Part shown: one piece after another, positions 43,244-51,975 of the stretch
Layout: each line of letters begins with the position of its first letter
Position numbering within the stretch: position 1 is the first letter of the stretch
Assembly (NCBI RefSeq): GCF_038561935.1
Contig: NZ_CP102770.1
Span: forward strand, 1,674,001 to 1,738,000
Direction of reading: 5' to 3'
Length of the DNA: 64,000 bases
Source: Myxococcus stipitatus
Lineage (GTDB): Bacteria; Myxococcota; Myxococcia; Myxococcales; Myxococcaceae
Translations under genes and position numbers: made by a program
The notes under the pieces: model-generated
Databases searched by the model: none
What the model was told of the DNA's origin: nothing
The model's input: only the letters and a program-made list of their open reading frames with translations

Positions 43244-46200
43244 TCGAAGAACCTCTGGCTCCAGTTGAGCAGCCGGAAGATGAAGCCGCCCTGGCCGTTG
43301 ACGCGCAGCTCCTCGTCGGGGCTGGAGGGGCCCTTCGTCCCGCCGTTGTCGATGCGCGTGTTGGTGATGCGGCTCACCTCGAGCCCCACCACGAAGTCCG
43401 TGGAGGCGCCGGCGCCCGTGTCACGGTGGTAGACCGCGACGCCTCCGAAGTTCGCCAGGTTGAGGCTCGGCAGCGCGACGGCCGCGCCGCCCGCCGAGGT
43501 GGCGGTGTTGCCCAGGTCGATGCTCCACGTGTTGCCCGCCGTCTTGGCGTCGAGCGACATCAGGTCGCCGACCTTGCCTTGGGCGGTGCTGAAGTACGCG
43601 GTGCGGCCCGCCACGGTGATGTTCCCGTACAGGTGCCGGGGCGCGGCGAACGTCAGGGGGAACGGCGGCGGCTCCTGGAGTACGCCGGACTGCGCGGCCT
43701 GCGTGTTCGCCGCGGAGGCCGTCACGGGCGAGCCGTCGAGCTTGAAGCCGTCGGTGCCCAGGGGCAGCCGCCGGTTGCGGTCCAGCAGCGCCAGGTGGAA
43801 GCGGCCCGCGGAGGAGGCCGGCACCCAGTCCACGCCGCCCGTTCCCACCATGGCGACGAGCTCTCCTTCGTAGCCCGCCAGGGCGGTGCCCGAGGGGATG
43901 GTCTGCGGCAGCCGGGCCAGCGCCACGTTGGTGGTGATGGGGCGGCGCTCCGCGGCCGTGGAGCGCGTATCCAGCGCGGCGTACTTGCAGGGCGCGGCCG
44001 CCGAGCACGCGGGGCCCAGGCGCGCCACGTTGGCGTTCTGTCCGGTGGCGCCGTCCAGCTCCCACAGCCGTCCCTCCATGTCACCGACGTACAGGCGCGA
44101 GGCGCCGCCGGTGTCCGTCAGCACGGTGGGCGCGGTGGGCGCGGAGTTGTCCACCCACGTCTGCGTGTAGTCCTGCTCCCACTGCCACAGCTTCTGGCCG
44201 GTGGCCGCGTCGATGGCGAAGACCTGCATGCCGTACGTGGGCGCGCCGTTCGCGCCCGAGCTGCTGGAGGCGACGAAGACCGCGTAGGTGGGCTCCAGGC
44301 CCTGGCGCATGACGCCCACGGACAGGCCGCGCGTGCCGCCCATGCCCGTGTAGTCATAGAGGCCCGTGGCCTTCCGGCCCGGGTCCGTCTGCGGCGCCAT
44401 CAGGAAGAGCGCGTCCTTCTCCTGCCACTTCACCGCCCACTGCGTGCCGCCCGTGTCGCGGTCCGCCAGCTCCACCGGCGCGTGCGGAGGGTAGGCGCCC
44501 GTCTGGAAGTGGCTGCCCACCAGGTGCCACAGCAGCACCGGGCGCAGCGGGTTGGTGATGTCCATGGCGAACAGGTCGCGGCCCGTGCTGCCCACGTTGG
44601 CGACCAGCACGGTGTGCCACTCGCGCTTGCCGCTGCCGACGAAGTCCGCGAAGACATCCATCACCACGGGCGCGCTGTTGACGCGCGCGTTGTTGCTGCG
44701 CAGCCACGGAAGCTGGGTGGCGGGGATGAAGCTCCACAGCTCCGTGCCCGGCCTCGGCGTGGTGCCTCCGCTGAACGTCGCGCTCCAGTTCGTGGGGAAG
44801 GACGAGTCCGCGGGGCTGACGTTGGGGAAGGACGGCGAGTCGGCCGGGCCTTTGTAGCCGGCGCCGCCCGACACGTAGAAGGCGTGGAGCTGTCCGTCCA
44901 GGCCCGCCGCGTACGCCACGGTGGGGCGCGGCTTGCCGATGTCCGGGATGTAGGGGCTGGGCTTCACCACCGCCGGGGACGAGTGCACGAAGCCGCCCAG
45001 GTGCGCGCGGTTGTCCGCGTCCTCGTTGTCGCACTGGCTGTCGGTGGGCGTGAAGATGGGCGTCGACGTGCCGCCGCTCTTCGAGGTGGCGAAGCAGTAG
45101 CCGCGCACGCGCTGGAGCATCTGCTTCACCGTGTTGAGGTCCGCGGCGAGCTTGGCCTTGTTGACGGCCTCCGTGCTCACGCCGAAGTCCGGGCCGGCGA
45201 GCTGCTCGGTGTACTGCACCGCCTGCTGCAGGTCGCACACGCCATCGCCCGTGGTGGTGGTGAGGAAGTCGAAGCGCGACGTGCCGTCGGGGTTGATGAC
45301 CTCGCCCAGCTTGAGCACGTCCACGCAGCCCGCGGTGAGGGCGGTGCCCGCCACGTTCTGGGGCTTCCAGCCCACCTGCATCACGCCCTTCGGCGCGCGC
45401 AGGCCGGTGCCGAGCGGCGGATTCGTCTTCACCTGTCCGCCGAAGTACGTGAAGAGGTTCCGGTTGCCGGGCAGGGGCATCTCCGCGTCCGCGTCCCAGA
45501 GCGTGGAGGCGTCCAGGTCGCTCTCGCCCGTGGCCAGCGCGTCACCGCCGATGAGCGAGTGCGCGCGCAGGTGGCCCGGGAAGAAGGGGAACACCCAGTG
45601 GGCGCCCTGGGCCGGGGTGAAGGTGTCCGCGCCGGGGGGATAACCGGAGACGGCGTCGTAGGTGGCCGCCAGCACCAGCGCGCGGCTGCCGTCGGTGTCG
45701 TTGCCGTTGGTGTCGTCGAAGGCGACGGGCGCGGAGAGCGCGCGCTCGCTGCTCAGCGGCTCGGAGCCCAGGTTGAGCAGCGTGTTGAGCACGACGCGCG
45801 TGCCCGCGACGCTCTTCTGGTAGTCGTGGCCCGCGAGGTAGACGATGGTCGCCTTCTTCGGGTCATTGTCCTTCTGGTTGAAGGAGAAGAAGTCGTGCCC
45901 GCGGCGAGGGTCCCCGGCGACGTCGGCGGTGTTGTCGTAGACGTGCTCGTCCTTGTGCTGGTACCAGCTCACCGCCAGGCGGCGCACGCCGCTCTTGTAG
46001 ACGGTGCGGTAGTTCTGGGTGTGTCCCGTGACGCTGTTGAGGCTGAAGTCGCCAATCTGGGAGAACGGGTCCCCGGGGTTCGGGTAGAGGATGCACTGCT
46101 CGCGGTTGGTCACGGACTGGGCCATGTAGTCCGGGTCCGTGCAGTTGCGGCCGTTCCAGCTGCCACCCCCGCTCAACATGTTCTTCTCGAAGTCGCTCGC

Positions 46201-47451
46201 GCCCTGGAAGTGGGAGCTCGTCACCTCTCTGCCGTCACTCTTGGTTGTCTCGTAGGACCAGATGCTCGCGCACTCAGCGAAGAGGCCGTTGCCACGCTGA
46301 TTCGTGAAATACGCGATGTTGTTGAGGACGTTCTCGCGCTGCGTGGTGGCACCGTCATTGTTGGTTTTGTATTCGATGAGGGTGCTTTCTCCGATTTCCC
46401 AGTGGGGCGCCCAGAAGACCTTGTAGCGAGGCTTCTTGGTGTCGGGGTCCACCACATTGAGCAGGCCGTACTTGTGGGCAGCAGTGGAGATGAGGTCCTT
46501 GTTGGCCTGGATGGCATCGTAGATGAGGCCCGGCTTCGTGCCGTTGCGGCTACAACTGGACGTGGTGCCCTCGGGGCAGCCGCCCGCACCTGGGAAGTCC
46601 AGGCCCGCGTTGCGCAAGTAGTCGTCCAGCATGCCGCCGAGCACGTTGCCGCTGTCTCGCAGGTCCAGCAGTGCAATCTTCGGCGGGACGCGGTTGATGC
46701 GGCGGGCCACCGGCGCGGAGAACTCGATGGTGGCCTGGTGCATGCGGACGAAGTGGCAGCCGCTGCCGCTGGTGAAGATGGCGCAGTCCGAGGCGCACGA
46801 GGTGGTGGTGCGGAACTTCGCCGGGGACTCGGCGCCGCCGGTGGTGCTGTTGGAGCGGATGAAGTCGATGACGCGCTTGGCGTCCACGGCGTCGATGATG
46901 AAGGAGCCACCCATGTACCGGGCGGTGGTGAAGCGCGGGCCCGAGACGCTGTTGTTCAGCGTCGTCGACGTGAACTGAGGACGCGCCACTGAGCTCGTGG
47001 TGTCGAAGTTCTCGATGTTCCCGTACGGGTACATGCCGCTGGCGGGGAAGTCGGTGGAGTAGTCCACCGGCACCACCGGCTGCTCCGTGGGGTTGGTGAT
47101 GGTGAAGTCGCAGCCGTCGTTCCACTTCGTGTCGCCAGAGGGTGCGGGCGCGGTGTGGCGGTTGGTGGGCACGCACCGGTTGGGCGACTTCTTCAGGTCG
47201 TTGATGGCCAGATACACCGTCACCGGCTGGTCCGCGTTCATGCCTCCGGGCTGGTTCTCCAGGAGGATGCGCCACACCAGGCCGTAGGCCGAGAGCGCAC
47301 CGCAGCCGCGCTGGAAGGTCGCCTGCTCGGGGATGATGAGTGAGCCGCGACTGAACGTCATGATGTCCGTCGCCAGCGCGGGCAGGGCCACCAGCAGGGA
47401 CATGGCCAGCAGCACGGGGCGCAGCGCGCGGGAGGGGAGACGAGGAATCAT
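43240..47451 (-). CDS. pilY1: PilY1-family type IV pilus tip/assembly protein
   Basis: 1403 residues from ATG 47451 (GGGAG about 10 bases upstream), giving a signal peptide (ALRPVLLAMSLLVALPALA). The C-terminal half is the PilY beta-propeller: FADFVGSGKREWHTVLVANVG, FAMDITNPLRPVLLWHLVG, MQVFAIDAATGQKLWQWEQ, LYVGDMEGRLWELDGATGQ. The N-terminal about 600 residues are rich in cysteines and lack a recognisable VWA metal site. PilY1 sits at the pilus tip and primes assembly with minor pilins; several paralogous clusters occur in M. xanthus (established). The propeller's calcium site could not be assigned confidently. Confidence 0.92.
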   Translation of the reverse strand: MIPRLPSRALRPVLLAMSLLVALPALATDIMTFSRGSLIIPEQATFQRGCGALSAYGLVWRILLENQPGGMNADQPVTVYLAINDLKKSPNRCVPTNRHTAPAPSGDTKWNDGCDFTITNPTEQPVVPVDYSTDFPASGMYPYGNIENFDTTSSVARPQFTSTTLNNSVSGPRFTTARYMGGSFIIDAVDAKRVIDFIRSNSTTGGAESPAKFRTTTSCASDCAIFTSGSGCHFVRMHQATIEFSAPVARRINRVPPKIALLDLRDSGNVLGGMLDDYLRNAGLDFPGAGGCPEGTTSSCSRNGTKPGLIYDAIQANKDLISTAAHKYGLLNVVDPDTKKPRYKVFWAPHWEIGESTLIEYKTNNDGATTQRENVLNNIAYFTNQRGNGLFAECASIWSYETTKSDGREVTSSHFQGASDFEKNMLSGGGSWNGRNCTDPDYMAQSVTNREQCILYPNPGDPFSQIGDFSLNSVTGHTQNYRTVYKSGVRRLAVSWYQHKDEHVYDNTADVAGDPRRGHDFFSFNQKDNDPKKATIVYLAGHDYQKSVAGTRVVLNTLLNLGSEPLSSERALSAPVAFDDTNGNDTDGSRALVLAATYDAVSGYPPGADTFTPAQGAHWVFPFFPGHLRAHSLIGGDALATGESDLDASTLWDADAEMPLPGNRNLFTYFGGQVKTNPPLGTGLRAPKGVMQVGWKPQNVAGTALTAGCVDVLKLGEVINPDGTSRFDFLTTTTGDGVCDLQQAVQYTEQLAGPDFGVSTEAVNKAKLAADLNTVKQMLQRVRGYCFATSKSGGTSTPIFTPTDSQCDNEDADNRAHLGGFVHSSPAVVKPSPYIPDIGKPRPTVAYAAGLDGQLHAFYVSGGAGYKGPADSPSFPNVSPADSSFPTNWSATFSGGTTPRPGTELWSFIPATQLPWLRSNNARVNSAPVVMDVFADFVGSGKREWHTVLVANVGSTGRDLFAMDITNPLRPVLLWHLVGSHFQTGAYPPHAPVELADRDTGGTQWAVKWQEKDALFLMAPQTDPGRKATGLYDYTGMGGTRGLSVGVMRQGLEPTYAVFVASSSSGANGAPTYGMQVFAIDAATGQKLWQWEQDYTQTWVDNSAPTAPTVLTDTGGASRLYVGDMEGRLWELDGATGQNANVARLGPACSAAAPCKYAALDTRSTAAERRPITTNVALARLPQTIPSGTALAGYEGELVAMVGTGGVDWVPASSAGRFHLALLDRNRRLPLGTDGFKLDGSPVTASAANTQAAQSGVLQEPPPFPLTFAAPRHLYGNITVAGRTAYFSTAQGKVGDLMSLDAKTAGNTWSIDLGNTATSAGGAAVALPSLNLANFGGVAVYHRDTGAGASTDFVVGLEVSRITNTRIDNGGTKGPSSPDEELRVNGQGGFIFRLLNWSQRFFE

Positions 47452-47590
47452 GGGAGGTGCTCCCACCGAGGGGGGTAGAGTGACCCTGACTGGGTCAGCG
47501 GGGCCTCCTGTCTGCACACCATGTGCCCAAGAGAGGACACACTCGCTTCCAGCAACGTCCTGGAACTTCTCAATGCACCTGTAGGCGGAT

Positions 47591-47622
47591 GGGCTCGTTT
47601 GCTATGCAAACTTTGCGAGCCC
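47591..47622. other. Long hairpin between arfB-like gene and pilY1
   Basis: GGGCTCG (47591-47597) and CGAGCCC (47616-47622) pair perfectly. Inside, TTTGC (47598-47602) pairs with GCAAA (47606-47610), leaving a 5-base bulge. It lies 140-171 bases upstream of the pilY1 start. It could be a leader structure for pilY1 or a terminator of the upstream gene; there is no U tract. Confidence 0.4.
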
Positions 47623-47665
47623 GCAAACCGTTTCGTAGCAACGGCTTCATGCCCTGGGGGGCGGA

Positions 47666-48040
47666 CTACCAGTCGCCCTTGCCGCGCAGGGACTTCTTCT
47701 CCGACGTGCGCTTCTTGCCCTCGAGCCGGCGGCGCTTGGCGCCCGCGCTGGGGCGGGTGGGGCGGCGGACCTTGGGGACGAAGGTGAGGGCCTTCAAGCC
47801 CTCGCGCAGCCGCTCCAGGGCGGTGCCCTTGTTTTGAATCTGGCTGCGCCGCTCCGTCGCCGTGACGGACAGCTCCGTGGCGCCGTGGGTGAGGCGCACG
47901 CCGCTGGCCGTGGTGTTGCGGTGCTGGCCGCCCGGGCCGGAGGCGATGAAGTAGTCCACCTCGCACGTCTTGAGCAGGGCCTCGTCGTCGAGCGCGAGGG
48001 CCTCGAGTGCGGCTTGGCGGCGTGTGGGTGAGGTCGTCAT
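47666..48040 (-). CDS. ArfB-like peptidyl-tRNA hydrolase (release-factor GGQ domain)
   Basis: 124 residues from ATG 48040 (AGGAAA six bases upstream). GGQ motif ASGPGGQHRNTTASGV, the catalytic loop of class I release factors and ArfB/YaeJ, followed by a basic Lys/Arg-rich C-terminal tail (KRRRLEGKKRTSEKKSLRGKG) that in ArfB enters the mRNA channel of stalled ribosomes. It frees peptides from non-stop ribosomes. Slightly shorter than E. coli ArfB (140). No codon-recognition domain. Confidence 0.9.
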   Translation of the reverse strand: MTTSPTRRQAALEALALDDEALLKTCEVDYFIASGPGGQHRNTTASGVRLTHGATELSVTATERRSQIQNKGTALERLREGLKALTFVPKVRRPTRPSAGAKRRRLEGKKRTSEKKSLRGKGDW

Positions 48041-48295
48041 GGCATTTTCCTGGAAGGTAGCCCTCGACGCGGTGCCCGTGCACCGACTGACTGCGACCGC
48101 CAGGCTCGCGGCCAGTCCCTCGGGGCTCCGCTCCGCACTCCTGGGAGGCTCTCGGATTGAGTCGGAGATAGTCTCATTTTGATATGAATGGCCCGGGCTT
48201 GAAGGTGCCTCCCCAATGATTCCAGTGGGTTGGAGATTGGCCTGGGCGTTGCTCTAGGAGTGCTCACACGCGGTTGAGCTTTCAGGAGAATGAAC

Positions 48296-48835
48296 ATGTC
48301 CCTCAAGACCTGGCAGTTGGATGCGGCGCACACGACGGTGGGCTTCATGGTTCGCCACATGGTGGTGGCCAAGGTGCATGGCCGCTTCACGCGCTTCGAG
48401 GGGAAGGTGGTGGTGCCGGGGGATGACCTCACGCAGGGCTCGGTGGAGGTGAAGATCGACGCGTCGAGCATCGACACGGGCGTGGAGCAGCGCGACAACC
48501 ACCTGCGCTCGGCGGACTTCTTCGACGTGGGCGCCTTCCCGAAGCTCATCTTCCGCAGCAAGCGCGTGCAGGACGCGGGCAAGGGCCGCTACCGCGTGGT
48601 GGGCGACCTGACGATTCGCGACGTCACGCGCGAGGTGGTGCTGGAGGCGGAGCTGCTCGGGAAGGTGAAGGACCCGTGGGGCAACGACCGGCTGGCCTTC
48701 CAGGCGAGCACCGGCATCGAGCGCAAGGACTTCGGCCTCTCGTGGAACCAGGCGCTGGAGGCAGGCGGGCTGTTGGTGGGCGAGCGTGTGGATATCTCCC
48801 TGGATGTCCAGGCGGTGGCCGAGAAGGCCGCGTGA
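48296..48835 (+). CDS. YceI-family lipid-binding-like protein
   Basis: 179 residues from ATG 48296 (AGGAG eight bases upstream; an earlier ATG at 48290 is less well placed). Full YceI domain: TWQLDAAHTTVGFMVRHM, FEGKVVVPGDDL, DASSIDTGVEQRDNHLRS, and a terminal LLVGERVDISLDVQAV. YceI proteins form lipocalin-like barrels that bind polyisoprenoids. No signal peptide here, so this is the cytoplasmic form. Its stop overlaps a possible GTG start (48832) of the downstream pirin frame. Confidence 0.92.
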   Translation: MSLKTWQLDAAHTTVGFMVRHMVVAKVHGRFTRFEGKVVVPGDDLTQGSVEVKIDASSIDTGVEQRDNHLRSADFFDVGAFPKLIFRSKRVQDAGKGRYRVVGDLTIRDVTREVVLEAELLGKVKDPWGNDRLAFQASTGIERKDFGLSWNQALEAGGLLVGERVDISLDVQAVAEKAA

Positions 48836-48963
48836 ACGAGCGGGCGGCGGGCTGTCCGCTGACTCGCAGGTCCGTGCTGGTGGGCGGCATGGTGATGGGA
48901 TGCACGGGCCGGACCCCATTTGATGCAACTGAATTGCAAAGAGAGAAAAGAGGGAGGCAGGCG

Positions 48964-49659
48964 ATGATCTACGTTCGGAATGCAGAGGAAAGAGGCCATG
49001 CCAACCACGGCTGGTTGGACACGCACCACACGTTCTCCTTCGCGGACTACTACGACCCGAACTTCATGGGGTTCCGCACGTTGAGGGTCATCAACGAGGA
49101 CACGGTGGCGCCCCAGCGCGGCTTCGGGATGCACCCGCACCGGGACATGGAAATCATCACCTACGTGCTGGGCGGCAAGGTGGAGCACCGCGACAGCATG
49201 GGGACGCAGGCGGTCATCCAGCCGGGTGAAGTGCAGCGGATGAGCGCGGGGACGGGCGTGGTGCACAGCGAGATGAACAACTTCTCGGAGCCGCTGCACA
49301 TGCTGCAGATCTGGATCCTTCCGAACCAGAAGGGCCTGGAGCCAGGCTATGAGCAGAAGGCCTTCGACGCGAAGGAGCGTCAGGGGCGCTTCCGCGTGGT
49401 GGCCTCGCCCGATGGACGGGACGGCTCGCTCACCGTGCACCAGGACCTGGTGCTGCACGGCACGCTGTTGGGCGCGGGGGAGTCCGCTCGCTACACGCTG
49501 GCTCCGGGCCGGCATGCGTGGCTGCAGGTGGCGCGCGGCTCCGGCACGCTGAACGGCGTGAAGCTGAAGGCCGGCGACGGCGTGGCGGTGTCGGAAGAGG
49601 ACTCGCTGGTGCTCACCGCCGAGTCGCCCGTGGAGGCGCTGCTGTTCGACATGGCGTGA
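48964..49659 (+). CDS. Pirin-family protein (YhhW-like)
   Basis: 231 residues from ATG 48964 (GGGAGG about 7 bases upstream), the length of E. coli YhhW. Bicupin fold with the metal ligands His57, His59 (MHPHRD), His101 and Glu103 (VVHSEMN). YhhW has quercetin 2,3-dioxygenase activity in vitro; the physiological role is unclear. The same frame is open upstream to a GTG at 48832 overlapping the yceI stop and would add 44 residues including a twin-arginine-like motif and lipobox. The short form is preferred. Confidence 0.9.
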   Translation: MIYVRNAEERGHANHGWLDTHHTFSFADYYDPNFMGFRTLRVINEDTVAPQRGFGMHPHRDMEIITYVLGGKVEHRDSMGTQAVIQPGEVQRMSAGTGVVHSEMNNFSEPLHMLQIWILPNQKGLEPGYEQKAFDAKERQGRFRVVASPDGRDGSLTVHQDLVLHGTLLGAGESARYTLAPGRHAWLQVARGSGTLNGVKLKAGDGVAVSEEDSLVLTAESPVEALLFDMA

Positions 49660-49682
49660 GCGCGGACACGGGGATGTGAATC

Positions 49683-49722
49683 GGGCCGGGTGGCGAGGAC
49701 GCGAGGTCCTTGCTCCCGGCCC
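49683..49722 (+). terminator. Intrinsic terminator after pirin gene
   Basis: GGGCCGGG (49683-49690) pairs perfectly with CCCGGCCC (49715-49722), followed by TTCTTG. The loop contains an inner AGGAC/GTCCT stem. 24 bases after the pirin stop. Confidence 0.6.
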
Positions 49723-49749
49723 TTCTTGCGTCCGGCGGTGCGCGCGGCT

Positions 49750-50454
49750 TCAGCGCACGTTGACGGTGAGCCCCAGCCTGGCCTGGCGGCCGTCCTCGCT
49801 GGTGGCGATGACGGTGATGGGCTGGGGCACCCGCGTCGCGCTGTCCGACGTCTCAATCAAGAACCGCGCGGACGTCTGCTCCGCCGCGACGACCAGGGGC
49901 TTGGCCATGATGCGCCGCGAGGACGACTCGATGGTCAGCGTCAAGGCGCCCGTGAAGCCATTCGTCCGGGCCACCTGGATGGTCGCGAGCTGGTTCTGTC
50001 CGGGGAAGAAGTCGAGGGTCCGGTCCTCGGTGGAGATGGCGAAGCCGTCCGCGGGCGTCGGCGGCGGGAGGACCACGACGTAGAGCGTGGCGGTCGAGAT
50101 GAGGTCCTTCCCGGTGTCCTTCGCCTGGAGCGTCGTCCGCTGCGTGCCGGAGGCCTGGGTGTCCTGGGCGACGGAGACGGTGACGGGGACGGTGATGGTC
50201 TCCGAGCCCTCCGGCAGGACGACCTGGGGAGACAGGGTGATGCCCGGGGGCGCGGTCACCAGGTCGACGCGCAACTCTCCCGGCTGGTCACCCACGCGGT
50301 CCAGGGTCATGTCGAACTGCGTCGACTCCCCGGGCGAGAGGCTGACGGTGTCCGGCATGGTGAACCGGACCCGGTAGTACGGCGAATCACTGTTGCAGGA
50401 GATGGCGAGCAGACATCCGAGGAGAAAGAGGCTTCGGCGAAGAACGGGCATCAT
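49750..50454 (-). CDS. Lipoprotein with Ig-like repeats
   Basis: 234 residues from ATG 50454 (AGGAGG nine bases upstream; the adjacent ATG at 50451 is the alternative). Lipobox LLAISC, then Asn/Ser. The mature protein contains two successive beta-sandwich modules (MPDTVSLSPGESTQFDMTLDR; ISTEDRTLDFFPGQNQLATI), with repeated Pro-bounded strands as in bacterial Ig-like domains. No catalytic residues. Convergent with the yceI-pirin unit. Function unknown. Confidence 0.82.
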   Translation of the reverse strand: MMPVLRRSLFLLGCLLAISCNSDSPYYRVRFTMPDTVSLSPGESTQFDMTLDRVGDQPGELRVDLVTAPPGITLSPQVVLPEGSETITVPVTVSVAQDTQASGTQRTTLQAKDTGKDLISTATLYVVVLPPPTPADGFAISTEDRTLDFFPGQNQLATIQVARTNGFTGALTLTIESSSRRIMAKPLVVAAEQTSARFLIETSDSATRVPQPITVIATSEDGRQARLGLTVNVR

Positions 50455-50697
50455 GTTCGAGGACCTCCTGAGACTGGCCGCAGCATGAGACGGCCGCCCC
50501 GGGTCGAGCAAGCAGACTGGGAGGCGAGCGTGCGCGGAGCGACACGGGGAAGGCGTGCCGGGCGGCTCAACCCGTGTGGCCCCAGGACATTCCGCGAGGG
50601 GGTTAGACCCTTGCGCGGCGTCGTTCGTTCATGGGGAAGCACGCGCGCGGCCTTCCCTTCCTGACTCCCTTCCAGCCCTTCTTTCTTGGAGTACGCC

Positions 50698-51915
50698 ATG
50701 GACCTCAAGTCCCTGTCGCGGACCGTGCTCACGGCCGCGCTCGCCACCACCTTGTCCGCTGCCCCGGCCCTGGCCGCACCACCTCCCGTGAAGGCGGCGC
50801 CTCCCGTCGCGGCGAACCAGGGCTCGCAGCCCCAGGCCGAGAAGAAGCCCGGGGCGCCTCGCCCTGAAATCGAGGTGGTCTTCGTGCTGGACACGACGGG
50901 CTCGATGAGCGGGCTGCTCGAGGGGGCGAAGGCGAAAATCTACTCCATCGCCTCGGGCATCGCGCAGGGGCGGCCCACGCCGCACCTGAAGATTGGCCTG
51001 GTGGCGTACCGGGACGTGGGGGACGACTACGTCACGAAGCGCTTCGACTTGAGCGATGACCTGGACACCGTGTTCGCGAACCTGCGCCGCTTCACGGCGG
51101 ACGGTGGCGGCGACACGCCCGAGCACGTGGGCCGGGGCCTGGGCGAGGCGGTGTCGAAGCTGTCCTGGAGCCAGGACCGGACGGTGATGAAGGCCATCTT
51201 CCTGGTGGGAGACGCGCCCCCCGCGAAGCGCAACGACGACTGGGATTTCAAGCACTGGTCCAAGCGCGCCAAGGACAAGCACATCGTCGTGAACACCGTG
51301 CGGTGTGGCCTGGACGAGGAGACGATGACGGCGTGGAAGTACGTGGCGAAGCTGACCGATGGCTCCTTCGACACCATCGAGCAGTCGGGCGGAATGGTGG
51401 CGGTGGCGACGCCGTACGATGACGAGCTGGCGAAGGTGAACTCGGCGCTCGCGTCGAAGACGCTCTACACGGGCAAGGCGGAGGTGCAGGCCGCGAACGT
51501 CGCCAGGGCCCAGGCCATGGCGGAGCTGGCGCCGGAGGCCGCCTCCGAGCGCATCAGCTACCTGCGCAAGAAGCAGCGCGCGGAAGGGGGCTCGGGAGCA
51601 GGTGCGCCCGCGCCGAGCAGCGCGCCGGTGGCCGTGGGCGGCGCGGTGGACCTGGTCTCCGCGCCGGAGAAGCTGGCGAGCGTGAGCGACGACGAGCTGC
51701 CCGCGGACTTGAAGGCCCTGAGCGCCGAGGCGCGCACCGCGAAGGTGAAGCAGCTGGCGGAGGAGAAGAAGGCCCTGGAGGCCAAGGCCTCCAAGCTCGC
51801 CGAGGAGCGCGAGGCGTGGCTGTCCAAGAACCGCCCGGCGAAGGAGGACGCCTTCGACGCCAACGTGATGAAGGGTGTGAAGGCGCAGGCCGCGAAGTAC
51901 GGCGTGGCGTACTGA
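50698..51915 (+). CDS. Secreted VWA-domain protein
   Basis: 405 residues from ATG 50698 (GGAG six bases upstream; an ATG at 50686 is in frame). Signal peptide (RTVLTAALATTLSAAPALAAP) without a lipobox. Complete VWA domain with metal motif DTTGSMS (within VVFVLDTTGSMSGLLEGA), followed by TVMKAIFLVGDAPP. The C-terminal about 130 residues are charged and helical (VKQLAEEKKALEAKASKLAEE), likely coiled coil. A periplasmic or surface binding protein; the ligand is unknown. Confidence 0.88.
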   Translation: MDLKSLSRTVLTAALATTLSAAPALAAPPPVKAAPPVAANQGSQPQAEKKPGAPRPEIEVVFVLDTTGSMSGLLEGAKAKIYSIASGIAQGRPTPHLKIGLVAYRDVGDDYVTKRFDLSDDLDTVFANLRRFTADGGGDTPEHVGRGLGEAVSKLSWSQDRTVMKAIFLVGDAPPAKRNDDWDFKHWSKRAKDKHIVVNTVRCGLDEETMTAWKYVAKLTDGSFDTIEQSGGMVAVATPYDDELAKVNSALASKTLYTGKAEVQAANVARAQAMAELAPEAASERISYLRKKQRAEGGSGAGAPAPSSAPVAVGGAVDLVSAPEKLASVSDDELPADLKALSAEARTAKVKQLAEEKKALEAKASKLAEEREAWLSKNRPAKEDAFDANVMKGVKAQAAKYGVAY

Positions 51916-51934
51916 GTCCGACGGGGGGAAGGCT

Positions 51935-51972
51935 CGGGGCCGCGGCTCGCCTTCATGGCGTCCGCGGCCTCG
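51935..51972. terminator. Hairpin between convergent VWA and ABC permease genes
   Basis: GGCCGCGG (51938-51945) pairs with CCGCGGCC (51962-51969), extended by three outer pairs including one G-T. No U tract. It lies between stops at 51915 and 51976. Confidence 0.5.
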
Positions 51973-51975
51973 CTG

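Noticed and set aside
43426..46992. 1188-codon open frame antisense to pilY1
   Set aside because: An artefact of GC-biased codons: it is Arg/Gly/Ala/Val-rich with low complexity, and pilY1 on the other strand has clear domains.
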